DNA from: Tateyamaria pelophila
GTDB taxonomy: Bacteria > Pseudomonadota > Alphaproteobacteria > Rhodobacterales > Rhodobacteraceae
Reading direction: 5' to 3'
Assembly: GCF_019966495.1 (NCBI RefSeq)
Contig: NZ_JAIMIA010000046.1
Location: forward strand, 1-38,306
Length of the DNA stretch: 38,306 nucleotides
Shown: piece after piece, positions 18,357-27,824 of the stretch
Layout: every line of letters starts with the position of its first letter
Numbering within the stretch: position 1 is the first letter of the stretch
Notes under the pieces: model-generated
Seen by the model: the letters and a program-made list of their open reading frames with translations, nothing else
What the model was told of the DNA's origin: nothing
Database searches by the model: none
Program-made: the position numbers and the translations under genes

Positions 18357-19403
18357 ATGGCCTTGGCGGAACCCAAAACCACCTCGCAAACGCTCTGGAT
18401 AGAGCGTGTACCGCCCATATGGTGGGCACTCATGCTGTTCCTGCTCACGATGCCTGCCTGGGCCAATGATTTCTTCCTGTTTCAGGTGATGGGCTGGACA
18501 TTTATTCTGGGCATGATTGCACTTTCGCTGATGTTTCTTGCGGGCTACGGCGGCATGGTCAGTCTGATCCAGATGTCGGTTGCCGCGATGGCCGGCTATA
18601 TGGTCGCGATTTTTGGTGCCTCCGGAATGGGCGATATCAGCATGGGGCTGCCGTGGTGGCTGAATATTCCCATTGCGATCATCATCGCCGCGATTTTCGG
18701 GACGCTCGTGGGTGCACTCGCAGTGCGCACCGAAGGCATTTACACGATCATGATCACGCTGGCGATCGCCGCCGCGTTTTTCTACTTCACGCGCCAGAAC
18801 TACACGATTTTCAACGGCTATTCCGGCTTCAATCTGGTTGTCCCACCCAGTCTATTCGGCGTTGATTGGCGCCAGCCCATGCCCTTTTATTATCTCACGC
18901 TTGGCTGCGCCGCGATCTGCTATGCAGCTGTCATCTATGTCTCGCGGGCGCCGTTCGGCCTGACGCTGCAAGGGGTTCGGGACAATCCTCGGCGTATGGC
19001 GGCACTCGGCTTCAACGTCACGGCGCACCGGATTGCGGCCTATACCTTCGCCAGTGTTATCGCCGCCATCGGAGGCATCCTTCTGGTCTGGCAGAATGCG
19101 CAGATTGCACCGGGCACAGCAGGCATTCCTGCGGTTATCGACATCCTCGTGATCGCTGTCGTGGGTGGGATCACCCGGCCCATTGGTCCATTTATCGGCG
19201 CGCTGATCTACGTTTTGCTGCGCACGTTTTCTCCCGATGTCCTGCTGGCTTTCGGATTGTCTGGCGAGCGATTCAAACTGCTGATCGGATTGGGCTTTCT
19301 GGCAATCGTCTTCTTCTCCCCTGATGGCGTGCTGGGTCTTTGGGAGCGTTGGCGCACACGTCGGTCCCGCGAACGCGATCCTCTGACGGGAGAGCAGAAA
19401 TGA
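18357..19403 (+). CDS. livM: ABC transporter permease, LivM type
   Basis: Second permease of the HAAT importer, 348 residues, multi-helix. Recognisable parts are LAGYGGMVSLIQMSVAAMAGY, LVGALAVRTEGIYTIMITLA, the coupling loop FGLTLQGVRDNPRRMAALGF, and GGITRPIGPFIGALIYVLL. It starts on the base after the livH stop and ends with a four-base ATGA overlap with livG, indicating translational coupling. It forms the transmembrane heterodimer with LivH. Confidence 0.94.
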   Translation: MALAEPKTTSQTLWIERVPPIWWALMLFLLTMPAWANDFFLFQVMGWTFILGMIALSLMFLAGYGGMVSLIQMSVAAMAGYMVAIFGASGMGDISMGLPWWLNIPIAIIIAAIFGTLVGALAVRTEGIYTIMITLAIAAAFFYFTRQNYTIFNGYSGFNLVVPPSLFGVDWRQPMPFYYLTLGCAAICYAAVIYVSRAPFGLTLQGVRDNPRRMAALGFNVTAHRIAAYTFASVIAAIGGILLVWQNAQIAPGTAGIPAVIDILVIAVVGGITRPIGPFIGALIYVLLRTFSPDVLLAFGLSGERFKLLIGLGFLAIVFFSPDGVLGLWERWRTRRSRERDPLTGEQK

Positions 19404-20197
19404 CTTTGGTCAACACCACCACGGCAGCCGACAGGCTTGGGTCCGTCAGTTCCGGTAACGCTTTGGAGTTGCGCAGTGTGACCAAAATGTTCGGCGCACT
19501 GGCCGCCATTCGCGATATCACACTCACGGTGCGTTCGGGCGAACGGCGCGCCGTTCTGGGCTCGAATGGCGCCGGCAAAACGACGCTCTTCAATTGCGTC
19601 ACAGGAGACTTCTTGCCGACGGGCGGCACGATCCGCCTCTTTGGCGAAGACGTTACACGATTTCCAGCCTACGAACGTATCCGCCGCGGGCTGCGACGCA
19701 CCTATCAGATCAGCTTGCTGTTCAACGGACTGACCGTCGCCGACAATGTCTATCTTGCCTGCCGTGGGGTATCGCGGGGCCGTTTTTCGTTCATAAGACC
19801 GCGCGAAAACGATGCGCTCCTGACCCGCTCGGATGAGCTTATCGAGGCCGTTCATCTCACGCCATGGCGAGACACGGACGTATCGAACCTGAGCTATGGT
19901 CAGCAACGCCAGCTAGAAATTGCTCTGGCGTTGGCCGGCGCACCCCGTTTGATCCTTTTCGATGAGCCCGCCGCGGGCCTGTCGCCCACGGAACGCGCCG
20001 AACTTGTGTCCATTCTGAACGGATTGCCGGGCCATATCGGTTATATCATCATCGAGCACGATATGGACGTGGCCCTGCGGGTCGCGGAAAGTGTGACGAT
20101 GATGCACAACGGCACAGTCTTCAAGGAAGGCACACCCGAAGAGATCGAAAACGACCAGGAAGTCCAGGAACTGTACCTCGGTGACGGTCATGAATGA
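19400..20197 (+). CDS. livG: ABC transporter ATP-binding protein, LivG type
   Basis: Cytoplasmic ATPase subunit of the importer, 265 residues. Walker A GSNGAGKTT, signature LSYGQQRQLEIALAL, Walker B LILFDEPAAGLSP, and the switch His in YIIIEHDMDVAL are all present. The signature LSYGQ and DEPAAGL are typical of the LivG group. The start at 19400 lies inside the livM stop; GGGAGAG just before supports it. A longer frame from 19340 overlaps livM and is not needed. It ends 8 bp inside the following fused ATPase gene. Confidence 0.95.
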   Translation: MTLVNTTTAADRLGSVSSGNALELRSVTKMFGALAAIRDITLTVRSGERRAVLGSNGAGKTTLFNCVTGDFLPTGGTIRLFGEDVTRFPAYERIRRGLRRTYQISLLFNGLTVADNVYLACRGVSRGRFSFIRPRENDALLTRSDELIEAVHLTPWRDTDVSNLSYGQQRQLEIALALAGAPRLILFDEPAAGLSPTERAELVSILNGLPGHIGYIIIEHDMDVALRVAESVTMMHNGTVFKEGTPEEIENDQEVQELYLGDGHE

Positions 20198-22388
20198 TCG
20201 CGGAAACACAAGCCGCGCAGGTCCGGCCGCACTCGAAGTTCGGGGGCTCAATGTCTACTATGGGGCGTCCCATGCGCTGCAGGGCGTCGACTTGCGATTG
20301 GAACAGGGCGTTCTGTCGGTTGTCGGTCGAAATGGCATGGGCAAGACAACGCTCTGCATGGCGATCATGGGACTTGTTCCGGTGGCATCGGGCTCTATCA
20401 CCTTTGGCGGTCAATCTCTGCTTGGTAAATCGCCTGCAGATATTGCCCGGCTCGGCATTGGCTATGTGCCACAGGGCCGTCGTCTGTGGCGATCGCTGAC
20501 GGTTGACGAGCATTTGAAGCTGGTCGAACAAAAGGGCGGCGCCTGGAGCATCGAGCGTATCTATACAACCTTTCCACGCCTTGCCGAACGGCGCCGCAAT
20601 GGCGGCGCGCAATTGTCCGGCGGCGAGCAGCAGATGCTCGCCATCGCACGTGCGCTACTGGCCAACCCTCGGCTGTTGGTCATGGACGAGCCCACAGAGG
20701 GCCTCGCCCCGGTGATCGTTTCGCAGGTTGAGGACATGCTGTTGCGTCTCTCCGAAGAAGGCGAAATGGACGTGCTCGTCATCGAGCAGAATATCGGCGT
20801 CGCCTGCGCGGTCGCTGACCGCGTCGCGATCATGGTCAACGGACAGATCAATCGCATGGTGCCTGCCCGCGAACTGGCCGCCGATCGTGATTTGCAACAA
20901 AGGCTTCTGGGTGTCGGGCGTCACGCACATGACGACACGCCGGAACCTGCTCAGACGCAAGATAGCGAAGCCAGCACTTCGGGTATGTCAGGCCCGAAAT
21001 CGACAAAAATCTACATGTCGAACCCAAAGAGCCCTACGCGTTGGTCGCAGCCCGTTCCCGTGGCACAGCTCGAACGCGCCGCTCGTGTGATGACCACCGG
21101 CGCGCCGACGTCCAGCAGCGTTCAGACCGAAATCCGCCCTCTCGCGGCACCGGGTGAACAGGTGGTCATTGTCGCCGGAACGCTCGACACCAAGAGCACG
21201 GAACTGCGTTACATGCGGGATATCGTCCGGGCCGCCGGTTTGCCGGTTCGATTGGTGGATCTCTCGACAAGCGGCGGACATTCCGGCGCTGAAATCCCGG
21301 CACACCAAATCGCGGCCTTTCATCCGCGCGGAGCGGCAGGCGTGTTCACCGGTGATCGCGGCACGTCCGTGGCTGGAATGACCGAAGCGTTCCTGCGCTG
21401 GATGAACAGGCAGGACGGCGTCATGGGCGTTCTGTCCGCAGGCGGATCAGGCGGAACGGCGATCGTCGCCCCTGCCATGCGCAGCTTGCCCGTCGGTGTG
21501 CCCAAACTCATTGTATCCACCGTCGCGTCTGGCGAGGTTGCGCAATATGTCGGGCCGGCCGACATTACGATGATGCATTCTGTTGCGGACGTCCAAGGCC
21601 TGAACGCGATCACCGAAGAAGTCTTGTCAAATGCGGCACAGGCAATGGTTGGGATGGTTTCGGCCCGACGCTCGAAACCGGCCCGAAAATCCACAAAACC
21701 CGCTATCGGTTTGACGATGTTTGGCGTGACAACGCCCGCCGTCAGCCAGATCACGAAAGCGCTGCGCGACGATTTCGACTGTCTTGTGTTCCACGCTACC
21801 GGCATTGGTGGGCAGTCCATGGAAAAGCTGATCGACAACGGCAAGGTCGAGGGTGTGATCGACCTGACCACCACCGAGATTTGCGACATGATGTTTGGCG
21901 GCGTTTTTCCTGCGACCCAGGATCGCTTTGGCGCAGTGATCCGGCGCCGGATGCCCTATATCGGGTCCGTTGGCGCGCTGGATATGGTCAATTTTGGTGC
22001 TCCCGATACCGTGCCCGAAAAATATCGCGACCGGACCTTCTATGAACACAATCCGCAGGTCACGCTGATGCGCACCACCGCCGACGAATGCAGCCGTATG
22101 GGCCGCTGGATTGGCGACCGGCTCAACGAGATGGAAGCACCGGTTCGGTTCTTCCTGCCCGAAGGCGGAGTTTCGATGCTGGACAAGCCCGGTCAACCCT
22201 TCGACGACGCGGCGGCCCGCCATGCGCTCTTTACCGCGCTGGAAGACACCGTGCGTCAGACATCAACGCGGCAATTGATCCGATTGCCGCAGAATATCAA
22301 TGACCCCGAATTTGCAACTGCTGTGGTTTCCGCATTTCGCGAGTTTCACGGTGGTCGTCCCCCCAAACACAAAGAGGCACGCCGATGA
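20190..22388 (+). CDS. Fusion: LivF-type ABC ATPase + Tm-1-like (UPF0261) domain
   Basis: Two proteins in one frame, 732 residues. Residues 1-245 are a LivF ATPase: Walker [10 protein letters not shown] (46-54), signature [15 protein letters not shown] (142-156), Walker [14 protein letters not shown] (162-174) and VLVIEQN. A Ser/Thr/Pro-rich linker (about 246-320) leads to a complete Tm-1-like domain (about 324-725), beginning [20 protein letters not shown] and including [16 protein letters not shown]. In plants this domain (tomato Tm-1 N-terminus) binds ATP and a viral helicase; its bacterial job is not known. GTG at 20181 is an alternative start. The next gene, overlapping by 4 bp, is a PEP-hydrolase-family protein, the usual genomic partner of this domain. 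The fusion ties the partner pair physically to the importer. Confidence 0.92.
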   Translation: MNDRGNTSRAGPAALEVRGLNVYYGASHALQGVDLRLEQGVLSVVGRNGMGKTTLCMAIMGLVPVASGSITFGGQSLLGKSPADIARLGIGYVPQGRRLWRSLTVDEHLKLVEQKGGAWSIERIYTTFPRLAERRRNGGAQLSGGEQQMLAIARALLANPRLLVMDEPTEGLAPVIVSQVEDMLLRLSEEGEMDVLVIEQNIGVACAVADRVAIMVNGQINRMVPARELAADRDLQQRLLGVGRHAHDDTPEPAQTQDSEASTSGMSGPKSTKIYMSNPKSPTRWSQPVPVAQLERAARVMTTGAPTSSSVQTEIRPLAAPGEQVVIVAGTLDTKSTELRYMRDIVRAAGLPVRLVDLSTSGGHSGAEIPAHQIAAFHPRGAAGVFTGDRGTSVAGMTEAFLRWMNRQDGVMGVLSAGGSGGTAIVAPAMRSLPVGVPKLIVSTVASGEVAQYVGPADITMMHSVADVQGLNAITEEVLSNAAQAMVGMVSARRSKPARKSTKPAIGLTMFGVTTPAVSQITKALRDDFDCLVFHATGIGGQSMEKLIDNGKVEGVIDLTTTEICDMMFGGVFPATQDRFGAVIRRRMPYIGSVGALDMVNFGAPDTVPEKYRDRTFYEHNPQVTLMRTTADECSRMGRWIGDRLNEMEAPVRFFLPEGGVSMLDKPGQPFDDAAARHALFTALEDTVRQTSTRQLIRLPQNINDPEFATAVVSAFREFHGGRPPKHKEARR

Positions 22389-23212
22389 TCGACCGCGACA
22401 CTATCCTTTCCAAATTTCGCGATATGGTTGCGCGCGGCGAACCCATCGTCGGCGGCGGTGCCGGAACCGGGCTGTCCGCCAAATGCGAAGAGGCGGGCGG
22501 TATCGATCTCATCGTGATCTACAATTCCGGGCGCTACCGTATGGCCGGGCGTGGCAGCCTTGCAGGCCTGATGCCCTACGGGGACGCAAATGCTATCGTG
22601 GTCGAAATGGCGGCCGAAGTTCTGCCTGTCGTGAAACACACACCGGTCCTGGCCGGCGTTTGTGCCACAGACCCGTTCCGTCTGATGGACAAGTTCCTCG
22701 ACGAATTGATCCGCATCGGCTTTGCCGGTGTGCAGAATTTTCCGACTGTCGGGCTGATCGACGGAACGTTCCGCGCCAATCTCGAAGAGACCGGCATGGG
22801 ATTTGGCCTTGAAGTCGACATGATCGCCAAGGCCCATGCCAAGGGCATGCTCACGACGCCCTATGTGTTTGACGAAGAAAGTGCTGCCGCGATGGCGACG
22901 GCTGGCGCCGATATCATCGTATGCCATCTTGGGCTAACGACCGGTGGGGCGATCGGTGCAGAAACATCGCTGACCCTGGAGGATTGCCCGGCCTTGGTCG
23001 ATCGATGGGCCGAAGCCGCGCTCAAGGTCAATCGGGACGCCATTGTTCTGGTCCATGGTGGACCGGTCGCCACACCACAGGACGCCGAGTTTGTCCTGAA
23101 AAATACGTCAGCTTGCCACGGTTTTTATGGCGCTTCCTCGATGGAGCGGTTGCCGACCGAAGTTGCGCTGACAGAACAAACACGCGCGTTCAAGGCCATC
23201 AAGGGCCACTGA
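22385..23212 (+). CDS. Phosphoenolpyruvate-hydrolase-family TIM barrel protein
   Basis: 275 residues, TIM-barrel family named after a PEP hydrolase-like activity (Pfam PEP_hydrolase). Visible features: [40 protein letters not shown] in its first third (two short pieces, GGGAGTG and YNSGRYRM, are diagnostic), [16 protein letters not shown], and the C-terminal [18 protein letters not shown] with [12 protein letters not shown]. In fungi and plants this domain is fused to the Tm-1-like domain; here it is the neighbouring gene with a 4-bp overlap. The substrate is unproven; a small phosphate or enolate compound is the family expectation. Its place within the catabolic operon suggests a step on the imported compound or a signalling role. 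Confidence 0.88.
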   Translation: MIDRDTILSKFRDMVARGEPIVGGGAGTGLSAKCEEAGGIDLIVIYNSGRYRMAGRGSLAGLMPYGDANAIVVEMAAEVLPVVKHTPVLAGVCATDPFRLMDKFLDELIRIGFAGVQNFPTVGLIDGTFRANLEETGMGFGLEVDMIAKAHAKGMLTTPYVFDEESAAAMATAGADIIVCHLGLTTGGAIGAETSLTLEDCPALVDRWAEAALKVNRDAIVLVHGGPVATPQDAEFVLKNTSACHGFYGASSMERLPTEVALTEQTRAFKAIKGH

Positions 23213-23236
23213 AGCGTTTCGCGGGGAGGAGAAAAA

Positions 23237-26140
23237 ATGACTGGCCAATTCATCGGACAGCTAATCCTGTGGCTCATTGTGACGGTTGTCGTCATCGCCA
23301 TCATCTATTGGGTGATGCAGTGGCTCTACCGGCGTTCGACAAAGGAAGTCGCCTTTGTCCGTACCGGGTTTCTGGGCGAAAAGGTCGTGATCGACGGGGG
23401 TGCGTTCGTCTGGCCGATCATTCACGACATCACACCGGTCAATATGAATACGCTGCCCCTTGCCGTCACCCGCACCCGCGAGCAGGCGCTGATCACAAAA
23501 GACCGGATGCGCATCGACGTGGAAGCCGAGTTTTATGTGCGTGTCCGCGCCGACAGGACGTCGGTCGCCATGGCCGCGTCCACTTTGGGGCGCAGAACGC
23601 TGGAAGCTGAAAACCTGCATGGTCTCTTGTCGGGAAAGTTCGAAAGTGCGCTGCGTGCTGTGGCCGCGGAAATGGAAATGGGCGAAATGCACGAAAGTCG
23701 CAACGCCTATGTGTTGCGGGTCAAGGAACTTGCCCAGGAAGACCTCGAGAAGAACGGTCTGGAACTCGAAAGCGTCGCGATCATCGACATCGACCAGACG
23801 GCGCTGGAATATTTCAACCCGTCAAACCGCTTTGACGCCGAAGGCCTCACGTCCCTGATCAGAGATATCGAGGAGCGCCGCAAGTTGCGCAACGACATCG
23901 AGCAAGACTCGATGATCAAAATTCGGTCCCGCAATCTGGAAGCCGAAAAGCAGGTTCTGAACATCGAGCGGGAAAGCGAAGAAGCGCGCCTTACGCAGGA
24001 ACGCGACGTCGAAACCCGCCGCGCACAGCAACGCGCGGAATTGGCCCGCGAACGGGCTGAACGCGAGACCGAAGCCGAATCCGCACAAATCACGGCGCAG
24101 GAAGCGATCGAAAAAGCCCGAATTGCAAATGGGCGCGCCGTCGCAGAAGCCCGGATCAACTCGGAGCGTGATGTGCGTGCGCGTGAAATAGCACAGAAAA
24201 AAGAGAATGACGCCGAAGAGATCGCGGCCAGGGAAGCCACCGAAACCGCGCGTATTCTGCAAGAACGCGCTGTCAACGAAGCGCGCATTCAAAACGAGCA
24301 AGAGACCCAATCCAAGGAAATTGCGCGACAGCGCGCCATCGACGAGGCGGAAATCGCAGCACGTGAGGCGACCGAGCGCGCGCGGATCGAACAGGAAAGA
24401 ACGCTGTCCGAGGCACGCATCGGCAAGGAACGCGATACACAATCGCTGGAAATTGAGCGCCAAAAGCTGGTCCGCGATGCCGAGATAGCCGCCAACGAGG
24501 CCAACGAAAAGCGCCGCATGTCACAGGATTTGTTGTTGGCGCAAACCCGTATCAAGGGCGAAGAAGACATTCGCCAGCGCGAGATTGCGCGGCAGCAATC
24601 GTTGGACGAGGCGGAGATTGCGGCACGCGAAACGGTGGAGCGGCTGCGCATTCTTCAGGACGCACAGATCAACGAAGCGCGGATCGGCGAAGACCGACGC
24701 ATTCGCGAACTTGAGATTGCCCGCAAGCAAGCCATCGAAGCTGCCGAGATCGCGGCGGAAGAAGCCGTGGAAGCCGCAAGAATTGCCCGTGAGAAGCAAA
24801 TTGCAGCGACCCGTATCGATGCCGATGGTGAGACGACATCACGCGAGATCGCCCGCAATCGGGCCGTTGACGAGGCACGCGTTGCGGCCGACGAAGCCGT
24901 GGAGCAAGCGAGGATCGCTCAAAAACGCGCTCTGGAGGCAGAACGGATTGCCGCAGATCAGCATGTACGGGCCAAGGAAATCGACAAGGAACAAAAAATC
25001 GAGACCGCGGAGATTGCAAGACGCGAGGCCATCGAAACCGCGCGTGTCGCTTCGGAACTGGCGCTTGAGCAAGAACGCATCGCCAGTCAGAAAGCACGCG
25101 AAGTGACCGATATCGAGCGTCGCCGGGTCGTGGAACAAGCCGAAGAGCAACGCGTCGTGGAACTTGCAGAAACCAAGTCGCAACGTGCGGCCGCTGAGGC
25201 AACCGTCAGATCGGCACAAATCGAAGCCGAGCGCGCAATCGAAGCCGCCGAAGTGGCCCGCGACAAAGCCATTCAAGCCGCCAAACTCGAGCGCCGCCGC
25301 GCGTTGGAGCAGCTTGAGGTTGCCCGCGTCCAAACCTTGCGCGAAGCAGAAATCGCAAGTCAGGAGGAAATCGAACGCGCCCGTGTCGCCTCGGAACGTG
25401 GGCTGGACGAGATCCGCATCAGCCACGAAACCGTACGCCGACAATTGGAAGTCGGTCGCGAACGCAACGTGGAAACCGCCCAGATGGACAAGGCCATTGC
25501 GCTCTACCAGAAATCCCTGGAAGAAAGTGCGGCCCGTGCGGAAGCGGACGCCGCCCGCGCCAATGCAGCGGTCGCCGAAGAGAAGGTCAAGACGGTGCGG
25601 GAGACCGAAGCGGCAAGCCGCAGGAAGTCTGTCGATGTCATGATGGCGGAGAAAGCCGCAGAAGAAGCAAGACTGGCAGCCCAGGCAGAACAGGTACGCG
25701 CCGCCGTCCACGCAGAGGCACAAAAGCTCATCAACGAAGCCGAAAACGTGCTGACCGATCCCGCACGCAGTTCTCTCTTCCGCCGGAAGCTGTTGGAGCA
25801 CGTCGAAGGGATCGTTACGGCATCGGTCAAGCCGCTTGAAAAGATCCAGGATATTCGGATCATGCAGCTTGACGGCATCACCGGAGGCGGCGGCAAAAGC
25901 GACGGCAGCCCAACGGATGAAGTCATAAACTCGGCCCTGCGTTACCGTGTACAGGCGCCTTTGATCGACTCACTTTTGTCTGACATCGGCATTGAAGGGG
26001 GCGGCATCACCAAGCAAGGCGGGCTGATCCGCGAAGCTTCGGATATGCAACGCATCACGGATGCGATGCGCAAGGCGGGAGACAACGGCGGCACCCCGCC
26101 GGATGACACGCCAAAGCCTGATCCCAAGGGGAACAAATAG
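23237..26140 (+). CDS. Giant SPFH/flotillin-like membrane protein with 44-residue coiled-coil repeats
   Basis: 967 residues, against about 500-650 for usual flotillin/YqiK proteins. An N-terminal membrane helix (about 7-29) is followed by an SPFH/band-7 domain (about 36-240; EVAFVRTGFLGEKVVIDGG, RTREQALITKDRMRIDVEAEFYVRV, GLELESVAIIDIDQT). A very long charged Glu/Arg/Ala-rich coiled coil runs to about residue 850. Within it residues 273-624 are eight back-to-back units of exactly 44 residues. The C-terminal ~115 residues are ordered in appearance (LLEHVEGIVTASVKPLEKIQDIRIMQLDGITGG), as in flotillins, with a Pro/Asp tail. GGGAGGAG precedes the ATG. It abuts the SRPBCC gene without a gap. It should form oligomeric membrane scaffolds; a role in holding the hydroxylase or importer at the membrane is inference. 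Confidence 0.92.
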   Translation: MTGQFIGQLILWLIVTVVVIAIIYWVMQWLYRRSTKEVAFVRTGFLGEKVVIDGGAFVWPIIHDITPVNMNTLPLAVTRTREQALITKDRMRIDVEAEFYVRVRADRTSVAMAASTLGRRTLEAENLHGLLSGKFESALRAVAAEMEMGEMHESRNAYVLRVKELAQEDLEKNGLELESVAIIDIDQTALEYFNPSNRFDAEGLTSLIRDIEERRKLRNDIEQDSMIKIRSRNLEAEKQVLNIERESEEARLTQERDVETRRAQQRAELARERAERETEAESAQITAQEAIEKARIANGRAVAEARINSERDVRAREIAQKKENDAEEIAAREATETARILQERAVNEARIQNEQETQSKEIARQRAIDEAEIAAREATERARIEQERTLSEARIGKERDTQSLEIERQKLVRDAEIAANEANEKRRMSQDLLLAQTRIKGEEDIRQREIARQQSLDEAEIAARETVERLRILQDAQINEARIGEDRRIRELEIARKQAIEAAEIAAEEAVEAARIAREKQIAATRIDADGETTSREIARNRAVDEARVAADEAVEQARIAQKRALEAERIAADQHVRAKEIDKEQKIETAEIARREAIETARVASELALEQERIASQKAREVTDIERRRVVEQAEEQRVVELAETKSQRAAAEATVRSAQIEAERAIEAAEVARDKAIQAAKLERRRALEQLEVARVQTLREAEIASQEEIERARVASERGLDEIRISHETVRRQLEVGRERNVETAQMDKAIALYQKSLEESAARAEADAARANAAVAEEKVKTVRETEAASRRKSVDVMMAEKAAEEARLAAQAEQVRAAVHAEAQKLINEAENVLTDPARSSLFRRKLLEHVEGIVTASVKPLEKIQDIRIMQLDGITGGGGKSDGSPTDEVINSALRYRVQAPLIDSLLSDIGIEGGGITKQGGLIREASDMQRITDAMRKAGDNGGTPPDDTPKPDPKGNK
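24053..25108 (+). repeat. Eight tandem 132-bp (44-residue) coding repeats in the SPFH protein
   Basis: Units start at residues 273, 317, 361, 405, 449, 493, 537 and 581, all 44 residues long without a single insertion or deletion. The consensus start is EIARQxAIDEAEIAAREA, then ExARIxQERxLxEARI near the middle. 44 is four times 11, so the pattern is a hendecad coiled coil, giving a straight rod rather than a left-handed heptad coil. DNA identity between units is clearly lower than the protein pattern, so the duplications are old and kept by selection. The ends decay gradually on both sides. Confidence 0.9.
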
Positions 26141-26578
26141 ATGCCCCGTGTCTATACATCATCGGTGATCCAGGCCCCCGTGGCCAAAGTCTGGGAGCGG
26201 GTCCGAGATTTCAATGCTTTGCCGCGCTGGCACCCTCGGATCCGTGACAGCAGGATCGAAGGCGGAGAGCCACCGGACCGTGTCGGATGCATTCGGGATT
26301 TCCACCTGCAAAACGGCGAACGCATTCGCGAAAAGTTGTTGGGTCTCAGCGATTACGACATGTTCTGCACCTATGCGATCCTCGAAAGCCCGATGCCGCT
26401 GACGGATTACGTCGCTACATTGCGGCTCACGCCGATCACCGATGGCGACTGGACCTTTGCGGAATGGACCGCCGAGTTTGACTGTGCCGAAGACGACGCG
26501 GAAGGGTTGGTGACAGGCATTGGCACCGACGTTTTCCAAGCCGGATTTTCCGCGCTGAAAAGAAGTTTGGCGAACTGA
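26141..26578 (+). CDS. SRPBCC-fold protein (polyketide-cyclase/CoxG-like), copy 1
   Basis: 145 residues, START/Bet v1-like fold with a hydrophobic ligand pocket. The family outline is visible: SSVIQAPVAKVWERVRDFNALPRWHP at the N-terminus, then DRVGCIRDFHLQNGERIREKL and a C-terminal helix DVFQAGFSALKRSL. It has no signal peptide and no membrane anchor. CO-dehydrogenase-type operons usually contain an SRPBCC protein, CoxG, which helps attach the molybdo-enzyme to the membrane; this copy lacks the long C-terminal tail of CoxG. It starts on the base after the SPFH stop codon. It could be a tether, a ligand carrier, or a cyclase/hydratase; the sequence does not decide. Confidence 0.85.
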   Translation: MPRVYTSSVIQAPVAKVWERVRDFNALPRWHPRIRDSRIEGGEPPDRVGCIRDFHLQNGERIREKLLGLSDYDMFCTYAILESPMPLTDYVATLRLTPITDGDWTFAEWTAEFDCAEDDAEGLVTGIGTDVFQAGFSALKRSLAN

Positions 26579-26580
26579 TC

Positions 26581-27027
26581 ATGATAAAGGTTTTCAAAAG
26601 CACTGTTTTGAATGCTCCGGTTGAAGCTGTCTGGGATGTCCTGCGCGATTTCAATGGCCATGATGCGTGGCACCCTGCGGTTGCGGACAGTGTGATTGAT
26701 CGCGGCCATCCCACGGACAAGGTGGGCTGCGTACGCCGGTTCCATCTGGTGGATGGGTCTGAACTGCGTGAACAATTGCTGACTCTGTCGGATGCGGACA
26801 TGGCTTTCAGCTACTGCCTTCTTGAGACGCCTGTGCCGCTTCTGAACTATGTGGCGCATGTTAGGCTTGCCCCGGTGACCGACGGGGATCAGACTTTCTG
26901 GCTTTGGGAAAGTCGCTTTGACACACCGGAAGGCCGTGAGACCGAGCTGCATGATATGGTGGCCGAGAACATTTACCAAAGCGGCTTCGACGCGGTGCGC
27001 GCACATCTGGGTTTGGAGGGCACATGA
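26581..27027 (+). CDS. SRPBCC-fold protein, copy 2 (tandem paralogue)
   Basis: 148 residues, clearly a paralogue of the gene before it: both share the WHP, VGC-R-FHL, LSD and L-PVTDGD-TF positions in the same spacing, and I estimate by eye about 40% identity. Start STVLNAPVEAVWDVLRDFNG; end ENIYQSGFDAVRAHLG. The two genes are 2 bp apart and this one overlaps the flavoprotein subunit gene by 4 bp. Two related but diverged pocket proteins side by side suggest either a heterodimer or separate ligands, for example substrate and product of the hydroxylase. Confidence 0.85.
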   Translation: MIKVFKSTVLNAPVEAVWDVLRDFNGHDAWHPAVADSVIDRGHPTDKVGCVRRFHLVDGSELREQLLTLSDADMAFSYCLLETPVPLLNYVAHVRLAPVTDGDQTFWLWESRFDTPEGRETELHDMVAENIYQSGFDAVRAHLGLEGT

Positions 27028-27824
27028 CCACAGTCGAGACCTATGCAACACTGGACGACGCCGCGCGGGCGATGGGAAGCGATGCAGCCTATTTGGCGGG
27101 CGGTACACTGTTGATGCGCGCTGTCAACGAAGGCAACGCGCCCGACCGTCTGGTGCGGTTGAACAATCCGAACCCCAAGGAGTTTCGCAGTTCCGGTGAC
27201 AAGCTGATCCTGGGAGCCGGGCTGACGATGGCCGGAGTTCTGAGCCTTCGAGAGTTGGATTTTTTGCACCCGGTCGCACGTGTCATCGGTGGCCCTCAAA
27301 TCCGCAACATGGCTACAGTGGTCGGAAACCTGTTCGCCGAACATCCTTACGGAGATTTTGCCACCGCCCTTCTCGCACTGGGGGCGCAAGTCGTTCCTGT
27401 CGGTCAAGGGAGCCCGCGACCAGTCGAAGACATCTTCCGCGACAGAAGCCGCGTGGGGCTGATCTCGTCCGTCGAGTTTCACCGTCCAAGAGACCCGCGT
27501 GCATTCGGTTTTCTGAAAGTGAGCCGGGTCAAGCCCAAGGGTGTTTCGGTTCTGTCCATCGCTGCCCTTCTGCCCCGCGAAGGCGGCCGCATTCGCGGCG
27601 CACGGATTGCATTTGGGGCCATGGGCGCAACGCCCCTTCGATCTGCCGGCGCTGAACGCGCCCTCGAAGGACAATCGCTGGACGCAACCAGTATCGACCG
27701 CGCAGCGGCGGCGGCAATTGAAGGACTGGACCCCCCAACCGATCAGATTGCCTCGGCTTGGTATCGTCGGGAAGTGGCAGGCGTGCATTTGAAACGCCTA
27801 TTGACCGGGATGGAGCGCATCTGA
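27024..27824 (+). CDS. Xanthine dehydrogenase-family FAD-binding subunit (CoxM/CutM type)
   Basis: Medium subunit of a molybdenum hydroxylase, 266 residues, carrying FAD and passing electrons to a quinone or other acceptor. FAD motifs: AAYLAGGTLLMRAVNEG near residue 20 (family AGGTxL) and GPQIRNMATVVGNLF near residue 92 (family QIRNxATxGGN, with Val for the first Gly of the GGN). The C-terminal domain has FGFLKVSRVKPKGVSVLSIAA and GARIAFGAMGATPLRS. It overlaps SRPBCC copy 2 by 4 bp and the 2Fe-2S subunit gene by 1 bp. Gene order medium-small-large is that of form I CO dehydrogenase operons. Confidence 0.93.
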   Translation: MTTVETYATLDDAARAMGSDAAYLAGGTLLMRAVNEGNAPDRLVRLNNPNPKEFRSSGDKLILGAGLTMAGVLSLRELDFLHPVARVIGGPQIRNMATVVGNLFAEHPYGDFATALLALGAQVVPVGQGSPRPVEDIFRDRSRVGLISSVEFHRPRDPRAFGFLKVSRVKPKGVSVLSIAALLPREGGRIRGARIAFGAMGATPLRSAGAERALEGQSLDATSIDRAAAAAIEGLDPPTDQIASAWYRREVAGVHLKRLLTGMERI

